Shown here piece after piece: positions 55,586 through 64,000 of a stretch of 64,000 nucleotides of DNA; position 1 is the first letter of the stretch, and each line of letters begins with the position of its first letter. The notes under the pieces are model-generated. The model worked only from the letters and a program-made list of their open reading frames with translations, had not been told where the DNA came from and did not search any database. A program made the position numbers and the translations under genes. The DNA comes from Cervus elaphus. Lineage: Eukaryota > Chordata > Mammalia > Artiodactyla > Cervidae. The stretch is taken from the NCBI RefSeq assembly GCF_910594005.1, contig NC_057825.1, forward strand, positions 44,795,037 through 44,859,036. Direction: 5' to 3'.

Positions 55586-58099
55586 GGTTAACATCAGAAT
55601 TGAACACTGAAGTATTACAAGAGCATGTACTTTAATTGTAAGATTAAACACAATTAACACATTTTGATAGATCTAAATTGTTGGTGCCAGAGAGAATTCT
55701 AATCTCAGGAGTAATCAGGAGCCTAAACTCAATTATAGCCTATACTCAAGAGCTTGTATTTCAGCCACAAGTAATAATGTTAGCAAAGCAAGTACCAAAT
55801 GTTACACTAAGAAGACAAAGTCAAATAGAAAATTATCCCTTTCTTAAAACAAAATAGAAAACTAATATTTTTTCCCCCTTGAAAATATCTCACAAGTCTG
55901 CCAGAAAGAAATACAACCAGTGAGAGTTTGTTTTTCAGGCCCCAGCAATACATATTATTATTTATTTTCATTTAACTTAAATCTTTGCCCTCACCACTAC
56001 TCCTACCAGCCCCCTTCCCCTTCATAGATAAGCTTCCCACTTGAGTTGCTACTTCTAACAAAGACTACCTGAGCTCTAATTATTTTTCTCAAATAAACAT
56101 CTTGGCCTTAATAAATGAAGGCCGATGTTCTATCATAGATCATTTACTATCAGGTTGTTAAATTATTTTGGCCTTGCTGAAAACCTTCCAGTTTCCCATA
56201 TCTGCCTCTGTTCTTGTTCTACAGAGTCCAAAAACACATAGGGTTAATATCATGCTAGCACCAAAAAAAGTAAAAATAAAACCAGAATATAAAATATCTG
56301 TCCTATGTTATGGAAAGTCATTTTTTCCCTAAATAACAACTAATACAGCTCTAGACAAAAACTATTTAATAAAGTAGGACTGACTGATTTTGACAATGGT
56401 TTTCCAAAAAGGTCTTCAGTATCTTTTCAAAGTTAATTAAATTTTATTTCTTAATGATTTAGTCATGTAGTCAAGAATTTATACAACATATATGTAGGGC
56501 TCTAAGAATAATAAAAACACATGATGCCCAATGAAACACCTGAAGAATTAACACAATGCCAATATCTTTGAAGCCACTGTATACCCCCTCTTCCCAACTG
56601 CATTCTCTAGTAGTCCTGTTGGAGGTAACCACTATACTTGCATTAAATTCTGGGAGTCACTTTTAATTCCAAATGTTCCTTTGCTCTTATTTCTTAAAAA
56701 GACCATCCTTTTTCCATGAAATCACCTTTGCATTTTTGCTGAAATCGACTGACCATGTATATGGTACTCTATAGCTGGACTCTCTATTCTATGACCAGGA
56801 ACAAATGACTTGGATGTCTATTTACAGTATGACCAGTGTGCTTCTTCAATAACTGGGATTTGAGATAGCAGTCAGCATCCTATAAGTAGAATGTGGGACT
56901 AAGAATCAGTAGAAATTAATTCTAATACAAGTCCTATCATCAGTGAAGACTCCATATGCCCAGAGGATAACACCTATCACATGGGATTGTTGACAGTCAA
57001 GAAAGGAAACATATGGAAAAATGCCTTGACTGGGCCACACAATTAAAATATTTTCTCTAAGTTTTCATTTAGGAGTCTAATTTTAAGTACTCATGAAATT
57101 CCATCCTTTTCTCCACATTTGAATATTGAAACGAACCTAGGACTTTAGCAGTAACAAATAGCCTATCAAAACTGTATACGCTTAGTTCTGATTTGCATCC
57201 CTGATCAGTCATTCCAGGAGTGAAGCAGTTGTAGTCAAAATTTCCCCTCATTTTCCCCTCATTGTAAATGAGAATTTAGGCATTTTTATACACATATTTC
57301 GCCCTCTTCTCCCTCAAACTATAGTATAAGTACTAAAATGCTAAACAAAGATCATCTTAAGAGTTAGAGCACAACAGTTAAGAAAAAAGAGAGGGTGGAG
57401 TGGGGAGTTCTTTTCTATTTGTAATTTTCAGGAAACAATTATGAGATCAGAAATGCTAATTCAAGAATCCAGCTGTCCTCCCTCCAACTTTATCTTCAAA
57501 AAAAAAAAAGGGAACAAAAGCCTTAGTAAATTCAAATTTAATCTGAATGTCAGTTTCACTGCCTATAACCAGCAAAACTGAGTGGGAAATATCACTGTTA
57601 ATTCTGCTGCACTTCTACTAGAGCGGTAATTGGGAGACTCGACCACCACACAAAGACCCAAACACCACTGGGTCGGTCATACTCCCTCCCTGGTGACTAG
57701 CCACTTCTCATTCTTATTTCTCTTATTTCCTTTCACAGATTTTCTAACTCTAATTAAATAATCAAATTGCACGACAGAACTTAAATCATCACAAAGAATT
57801 TTCCAGTTAAATAGTTTCTCTTCTTCTGAATTATAAAGAAACATCCAGGTTAATTTTTCCCTTGAGCTATAGTCTATCACAAGTTTTACTCAGAAGACTT
57901 TTATTAAATATTAGTTTAACAATTATAATAAACATGTCTTCAATACCTGAAAAATATTATTTGAAATAAAAATAACTGTTAAATTCCAGGCTCCCCTTAA
58001 AGTAAATGCATATAAAATGTCACTACCGTAAACTTCTGGGTCATGGTAACCTGAAGTTACATAACTAGTTTTGATTCATATACTAAATTTTTTTAAAAT
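55586..58099. other. Intronic, mostly unique
   Basis: 2.5 kb of AT-rich sequence without a recognised exon or young repeat. Short A/T runs only. Confidence 0.5.
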
Positions 58100-58595
58100 T
58101 TTTATATAAACTTAAAGGTTACTTTCCATTTACAGTTATTACAAAATGTTGGCTATATTCCTTGTGTTGTACACAAATCCTTAACACTATCTTACACTCA
58201 GTAGTTTGTGCGTCCCATTCCTTCACCTCTATGTTGTCCCTTCCTACCGTCTCCCTACTGGTAATCACCAGTTTATTCTCTATACCTGTGAGTCTGCTTC
58301 TTTTTTGTGATATTCACTAGTCTGTTGTATTGTTTAGATTCCATATATAAGAGATATATAGTATTTGTCTTTCTCTGACTTTTTTCTCTTAGCATAATGC
58401 CCTCCAAGTCCATCCATGTTACAGCAAATAGCAAAATTTTCTTATTTTATGACTGAGTAGTCTTCTGTTGTATCTATATAGACCACATCTTCTTTATCCA
58501 TTCATCTACTGATGGATACTCAGATTGCTTCCATAGCTTGAGTGTTATAAATAATGCTGCTTTGAACATTGGGGTACATGTTTCTTGTTAAAAAT
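58100..58595 (-). mobile_element. L1 LINE 3' part
   Basis: Reverse-complement L1 3' UTR and end of ORF2: 'TCTCTGACTTTTTTCTCTTA', 'CATCCATGTTACAGCAAATA', 'TCTACTGATGGATACTCAGA' and 'TAAATAATGCTGCTTTGAAC'. Confidence 0.85.
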
Positions 58596-58950
58596 TTTTT
58601 TCCATTTTATTTTTAATTTTTTTAATTAATTGACATTATAGTTGCTTTTCAATGTTGTGTTAGTTTCTGCTGTACAGGAAAGTGCATCAGTTATATATAC
58701 ATTTCACTCTTTTTTATACTCCCTTCCCATCTAGGTCACCACAGAGCACTGAGGAGAGTTCCCTGTGCTATACTGCAGGTTCTCATTAGTTAGCGATTCC
58801 ACATATAGTAGTGTGTCTATGTAAAATCCTAATCTCCCAATTCACCCCACACTCCCTTTCACCCTCTTGATAACCATAAGCTTGTTTTTTTCATCTGTGA
58901 CTCTATTTCTCCTCTGCAAATAATTTCATCTGTACCATTTTTCTAGATCA
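58596..58950 (-). mobile_element. Second L1 3' end, adjacent
   Basis: A T-rich start followed by 'AATGTTGTGTTAGTTTCTGC', 'GAGAGTTCCCTGTGCTATAC' and 'TAACCATAAGCTTGTTTTTT' is another reverse-complement L1 3' UTR. It joins the previous L1 directly, probably inserted in it. Confidence 0.75.
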
Positions 58951-59144
58951 AATATTAACAATATTTTAAAAGGAAGAGAAAAACTTAATTCATGTGTTTT
59001 GTTTTATATTGGTTCATCCACATAATATTACGCTTTAAAAGAACATACTAAAGGTCAGCATTAAGCAACAATTTTCACAGGTCTCTCACATTTCTGGATA
59101 TTTTGTGAGCTGAAGCACTGACTGTATTTGTTACAGACTATCTT

Positions 59145-59405
59145 TCCAGCAATTAAGAATTTGCCTTCCAAATTCCTGGTCCAAGTGAACTAAGATCTGA
59201 CATGCTATGGGGCAAATAAACCTGCATGCTAGAACTACTGAGTCCACATGCTACAACTAGAGAGCCTGAGTGTCGCAACGACAAAGCCCACAAGCTCTGG
59301 AGCCTATGCACCACAACTAGAGAGAATATGTCATGCCGCAAAGATTGCACATGCCACAACTAAGACCCAAAGCAGTCAAAATAAATAAATAAATATTTTA
59401 AAAAA
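59145..59405 (+). mobile_element. CHR-type SINE, diverged
   Basis: CHR body 'CATGCTACAACTAGAGAGCC', 'CAACGACAAAGCCCACAAG' and tail 'AAATAAATAAATAAATATTT'. The tRNA head is badly damaged. Confidence 0.75.
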
Positions 59406-59512
59406 TTGTTAGTACAAGCAGCTATGGAAGATAAAGTCACCCTCTGGAGTAGAGGGTAGGTGTGTTTGTTGTCCAGTATGATAATGTCTCCTCCTGGGCA
59501 GGGTTCACCTGA

Positions 59513-59564
59513 CCCACTTTGTATCACTCTGGTAAATAGAGTAAACAGAGTGATACAAAGTGGG
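59513..59564. repeat. Perfect 19 bp inverted repeat, 14 nt loop
   Basis: Left arm CCCACTTTGTATCACTCTG (59513-59531) is the exact reverse complement of 59546-59564. The loop is GTAAATAGAGTAAA. It is not part of any repeat I recognise. Confidence 0.97.
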
Positions 59565-61935
59565 CAAATAGTACAAATGCTGGTACTCTGGCTACCACTA
59601 TTTCTACTACTGCCACCACCACCAGGACTAATAAAGTCCTTTGTCTTTGACCCAGGAATCTGCCAGCATTCATAAAACTGTGGCAGATTAATTTGTTAGC
59701 TTGTGCTGCTACCAAGTAGGGTAAAATCTCACATTCTTCACAGTTCTTGAGAGACAAGAACCATAGCAATTCATCTTTATTCTTTAGTCAGCACAACACT
59801 CTGAGTCAATGGAGACACACTGTTTAGAGTTCACTAACTCTAAAACAACCCAATGTTGTTATCAGAGCAACCAATTTATTCAGACATGTATATACTTCTG
59901 CTCCAAAATGGTCTTCAGTAGCCTTCCAACTCAGTATTACGGGCCTATCAGGGCTCTTCAGCAGGGACAATCCCACTTTCATTATTTCATTACAAATAGA
60001 AAATATTCAAGATTTAAATGCCTCATTCCTGGCTTTCCTTTACCCTTTTGAAGGAAAAAAAAAATTGTAATGTTAGATGCAATGAATGTTAGTATTTGAA
60101 ACAATCTTTTCATTCCAAAGGATTTGAGTTGTAAGAATAGGAAAAAAATACCACAATGAAAAGCAAAGTGTAAACAATCAAATATATGTGAAAACAGACA
60201 AGTTCTAAAATATTTTAGTAGCTAGAGACTTTCCCTCATAAACACATGCCACCAGATACAAGAAAATGTAGAGCAAATTTATACAAGTGTGTGCTTGCTA
60301 CTGGAATGACAACTCAAACACGGATCTCAATTAGAATAGTTTATTGTCCAGGGATGGTCCAGGTGTGATGTGTTTAACAGTTTCATCTTTACTCAACAAA
60401 AGCTGGTTAAACAGGTGTGCCTTTGTTACTAGTTGTGTTGTCTTGTAAAATGAGTACAGCTGGTAGGCAATGTACTCTTTAACTACTAGGTGATGATGAT
60501 ACCATAGTACAGGTAGCAGATGTGTTCTTAGCAGCACCCCACAAGGATAACATCTGAAGACCTTAACAAGTCTCATAAATTGGTAGGCTAACAGGGCCAG
60601 AAAAATCTAAACATGAACTGCAATATTTTTTTTCTGCTGACTTCTGATGAGCCTCAAGTAATTTAAGTCTAAGGAGTAGTAACACAGAGATGAATTTTAC
60701 TGATATTAATAGTGTCCAAATTTGGAAAGGTGAGACTGTAAGCAACTAGCATGCTATTCTAATTTTCTTCTTGGTCAAGGAGTAGTCTCTATTTTCCATT
60801 AAGTACTACTTTTTATTTTTCATTAAGCTATGTTACTTTTCTATTCTTACAACTCAAATTTTATGGACTCAAAAAGATGCTCCAAATATTAACATTAGTT
60901 ACATAAAACATTTAAAAAACACATTTCATAACACTAGAAGATGCAGGCAAAGCCAAATTTGGATACTGATAAAAAATTAAAGTATTGTATAAATAGAGAC
61001 ATGTGTTTCTCAGTTTTTTGAAGTAAATAAAAAATTAATTTTGGAATAATAGAAAACCACCTGGTCTATGAAGGAGCTGGACTATAGTTTAGGTCTCCTG
61101 ACACCCCACTCACTCAGGTTTCCCCCCTATATCATGTTGCTTTCTTATTTCAAATTTTTAATAATGGATATAAAATATTAACCAGACTATGTCCCTGATG
61201 TCTAGAATGACCAAGGAGAAGAACCTTAAGACACTGCTTGAAGGCCTCTTTCCCCATGCTCTTTTCTAAAAACAACTTGAGGCAACCTTTTTTTTCTTCT
61301 TCTTGAAACCAAAGAAAAATGTTCTACTTCCACCTGTGGTGGAGTACCTTGTATTTAACCTACCATCTCTCAGATAAGAATCACAAAAACTGGACAAAAC
61401 AAAACAAAAACAAAATCTAAAGGCAAAGAAAAAACAACAGCAGACAGAAATTGCTGGGGAGTCAACATCTAGGAATAGTACCAGCTGAGAGAGTTTGTTG
61501 CCCCATGCCCTCTTTTAAATTTAAACAGCTTGTTGCTGAGGACACGCCCCACTGAGTGCTGGGTCGAAAATACCAAAATCTGCAGTCTTTCTGGCTTGAG
61601 GAACCAAGAAAACAGAGTTTGAGGCTACCACAACATCCAGAAATTAAGGAAAAATTCTTGAGATAGAGTATGCCACAGAAAAGAAACTCCACATTCTTCA
61701 TATGACTTTACTGAAATGTCTGGCTGATAAGTAAATTCTGCACACAAGGGACAGATTCTACACAGCCCAATAAAGCTAAAAGATGTGAACAAAAGTTTCA
61801 GCTGCTACCCACTGCAGTTCAGTGTTGGATTCAGTCAAGTTAACTGCCTGAAAACCAACCAACCAAACAAACAAAAAATCAACATTCCTCAGAGAATCAT
61901 AACAGAACTAACATTATCTATAATGCACTACTGTA
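59565..61935. other. Intronic, mostly unique
   Basis: No supported exon. An 81-codon minus frame at 60576-60331 is open and somewhat protein-like but unknown. Short AAAAC-rich tract at 61395-61412. Confidence 0.45.
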
Positions 61936-62145
61936 CTATGGGTGGCGTAGTGGTAAGGAATCCACCTGCCAATGCAGGAGACACAAGTGATGCAAGTGTA
62001 ATTCCTGGGTCAGAAAGATTTCCTGGAGCTGGAAATGGTAACCCGCACCAGTATTCTTGCCTGAAAAATTCCAGGGACACAGAGGAACCTGGCAGGTAAC
62101 AGTCCAAAGGGTCACAAAGAGTCAGATACAACTGAGCAACTGAGT
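61936..62145 (+). mobile_element. Bov-tA SINE, diverged
   Basis: 'GGGTGGCGTAGTGGTAAGGA', a small internal duplication near 61980-61998 ('AAGTGATGCAAGTG'), BOV-A body, and 'ATACAACTGAGCAACTGAGT' end followed by short ACAC. Confidence 0.88.
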
Positions 62146-62279
62146 GCACACACATACACATTACACAAGAAATTATTAAACATATGAAGAAACAGGAAAA
62201 TGTGACACATAATCAAATGGATAGAGACTAAATTTGAAATGACCCAATTGTAGGAATTAGCAGATATAGCTATAATTGT

Positions 62280-62405
62280 TGCTGCTCAGTTTTTAAGTCA
62301 TGTCTGACTCTTTCTGACCCCATGGACTGTAGTCCACCAGGCTCCTCTGTCCTTGGGATTTCCCAGGCAAGAATACTAGAGTGTGATGCCATTTCCTTTT
62401 CCAAT
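62280..62405 (-). mobile_element. BOV-A SINE
   Basis: Reverse-complement BOV-A ('GTTGCTGCTCAGTTTTTAAG' to 'GTGATGCCATTTCCTTTTCC'). ATAGCT on both sides. Confidence 0.9.
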
Positions 62406-63006
62406 AGCTGTGATACCTATATTAAAAGATGTTTGAAATAAATGCACAGATAGGAAATCTCAGCAAAGAAATAGAAACTATAAAATAACCAAATGAAAAC
62501 TCTAACACTAAAAAATATAATACCTGAAGTAAAAAATTTAATAAATAGGAAAAACAACATTAGATTGTTTCTGAGTCACTCCAAAAGCAAGACTGGAGAT
62601 GACAGAAGAGTCACTGAACTTGAAGATATAGAAATTATGCAGTCTGAAGAACAAAGTGGGGAGAAAAAAAAAGACCGAAGGGGATGGTGGGAACAGAGAC
62701 TGAGGAACAGGTGGGACAATATTAAAGATTCAAGACATGTGTAATTGGATTTCCATAAGAAAAAGTGGGGTATGAAATGGAGGAAGGCAATAAGAGGACT
62801 TATGACAACCAAAAGATTCCCAAATTTGACAGAAGACATAAATGTACAAATTTGAGAATAACAATAAATACCAAGGAGAATACTTACAAAGAAATTCATA
62901 CCTATGCATGGCATACTCAACTACTGAAAGGCAAACTTCAATAAACAGAAAATTTTGAAAGCAGCCAATTAAAAATGGCATATTACATACAAAATAACAT
63001 ATGTGA

Positions 63007-63344
63007 CTAGACTGCAAGATCAAGCCAGTCAATTCTAAAAGAAATCAGTGCTGAATATTCATTGGAAGGACTGATGCTAAAGCTGAAGCTCCAATACTTT
63101 GGCCACCTGATGTGAAGAGTTGACTCATTGGAAAAGATTTTGATGCTGGGAAAGATTGGAGGCAGGAGGAGAACGGGATGACAGAGGATGACATGATTGA
63201 ATGGCATCACCGACTTGATGTACATGAGTTTGAGCAAACTCCAGGAGTTGGTGATGGACAGGGAAGCCTGGCGTGCTACAGTCCATGGGGTTGCAAAGAG
63301 TCAGATACGACTGAGTGCCTGATTGAACTAAACTGAACTGAATG
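63007..63344 (+). mobile_element. BovB LINE 3' end
   Basis: Plus-strand BovB from 'AGACTGCAAGATCAAGCCAG' to the ACTGAA tail, inserted in the ORF1 remnant. Confidence 0.93.
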
Positions 63345-63765
63345 TTAGATTGAAAACAATGGAAACAGCGGAACAATATATGTAAAGTCCTGAAAGAAAA
63401 TCAGAGAATTCCAAATTCAGCAAAAATATCCATCAAAAGATGAAATAAAGGTATTTTCAGATAAATGAAAACAAAGCAAACTCACTGCCAACATACCTGT
63501 ACAATAAGAAATGCTACAGAAGATTCTTTAATGAAAAAATCAGATGGAGAAACAGATCTTCAAAAAGAAATGAATAGTTCAGTTAAATAAATAAACATAA
63601 TAAGAAACTATACATTGTATTATTGGTACAGATAAAAGAAAATAAACCAATGGAACTTAAAAATGATAAAAATAACTTTAAAAAGAACCAAAAAGCAGTG
63701 GAAGTGCTACAAGTATGACTAGGTATATAATGCCACGTTTTATTCTCTCTTAATTCCTTTCTTTT

Positions 63766-63862
63766 TAAAATATTTATTCATTTGGCTTCGCTGGGTCTTA
63801 GCTGTGGTACTTGGGATCTTCGTCCTTCATTGTGGCATGCAGGATCTTTAGTTCTCAATCAT
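63766..63862 (-). mobile_element. CHR-type SINE fragment
   Basis: 'ATTTATTCATTTGGCTTCGC', 'GGGTCTTAGCTGTGG' and 'TGGCATGCAGGATCTTTAGT' are the reverse complement of a CHR-type SINE 3' half. Confidence 0.7.
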
Positions 63863-64000
63863 TACCAGCATCAGGGTCTTTGCCAATGTGTAGTCGGCTC
63901 TTGGCATCAGGTGGCCAGCGTATCAGAACTTCAGCTTCACCATCAGTCCTTCCAGTGAATAATCAGGGTTGATTTCCTTTAGGATTGACTGGTTTGATCT
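63863..64000 (-). mobile_element. BovB LINE, running off the window
   Basis: Reverse-complement BovB 3' region starting inside the 3' part ('CCAGCATCAGGGTCTTTGCC') and continuing to the last base. Its 3' terminus is missing, so it abuts the CHR fragment at an internal break. Confidence 0.9.

Larger units (their letters stand above)
62165..63717 (+). mobile_element. Old L1/HAL1-type ORF1 region, interrupted
   Basis: The text follows L1-type ORF1: 'TCACTGAACTTGAAGATATA', 'GTGGGACAATATTAAAGATT', 'CCCAAATTTGACAGAAGACA', 'TTTTGAAAGCAGCCAATTAA', then after the BovB 'GTCCTGAAAGAAAATCAGAG' and 'AAATATCCATCAAAAGATGA'. It is the only ORF1 sequence in the window; frames are heavily broken. L1M or HAL1 cannot be separated by eye. 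Interrupted by a SINE and a BovB. Confidence 0.75.
18903..64000 (-). other. COMMD1: Last intron of COMMD1 (inferred)
   Basis: No further COMMD1 exon was found above the acceptor at 18903. The human gene has a few exons spread over more than 100 kb, so the rest of the window is inferred to be one intron, here filled with retroelements. Confidence 0.7.

Noticed and set aside
1..64000. A new defence, mobile or biosynthetic gene system
   Set aside because: All long frames trace to LINEs or SINEs or are unsupported; the window is a mammalian intron and intergenic region.

Overview
This 64 kb window is ruminant (bovid-type) nuclear DNA. The evidence is the repeat content: many BovB (RTE-class) LINE copies, Bov-tA/BOV-A2 SINEs carrying the 'GGAGAAGG-AATGGCAACCCACTCC' body, cetartiodactyl CHR-type tRNA-derived SINEs, ruminant L1 3' ends and mariner-type hairpin MITEs. 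There is no CpG-rich promoter, no rRNA and no CRISPR array. The exact species cannot be fixed from the sequence alone.

The one protein-coding exon I can support is on the minus strand at 18795-18902. It has a clean splice acceptor (polypyrimidine tract then AG) and encodes 35 residues ending in a TAG stop; I recognise the product as the C-terminal end of COMMD1, the end of the COMM domain. A candidate ATTAAA polyadenylation signal lies about 90 bases past the stop. This orients the window: 18903-64000 is then inferred to be the very large last intron of COMMD1, and 1-18600 is the intergenic region downstream of the gene (towards B3GNT2, if human synteny holds). No other exon of COMMD1 was found here.

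Layout. 1-3.4 kb: L1 pieces including an inverted L1, an MLT1 solo LTR with a 5 bp target duplication, and CHR SINEs. 5.5-5.9 kb: a Tigger-type DNA transposon carrying a mariner MITE. 6.0-7.9 kb: an interrupted L1 3' end, Bov-tA SINEs and an (AC)n tract. 8.6-11.2 kb: two successive minus-strand BovB copies. 11.2-18.7 kb: mostly unique DNA with MIRs and Bov-tA copies, plus an unidentified minus-strand ORF stretch (17.4-17.9 kb). 18.8 kb: COMMD1 last exon. 19-26 kb: more BovB, an LTR-like unit split by BovB and containing a tRNA-Glu-like cloverleaf. 26-42 kb: low-repeat intron with scattered SINEs, MIRs, a 20 bp minisatellite, a BovB with an internal inversion and two more MITEs. 43-56 kb: the repeat-densest part, with two longer BovB copies and a three-level nest (L1 > BovB > L1). 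58-64 kb: L1 3' ends, a perfect hairpin, an old L1/HAL1 ORF1 remnant, and a BovB running off the end.

None of the retroelement reading frames is intact. The genes do not form an operon or pathway: the biology is one gene tail plus a layered record of retrotransposition. I found no convincing previously undescribed system. The most interesting signals are structural: a poly(A)-only micro-insertion with target duplication, a perfect 19 bp inverted repeat of unknown origin, a tRNA-Glu-like cloverleaf with re-paired stems, and the hairpin MITEs that resemble ruminant microRNA precursors.
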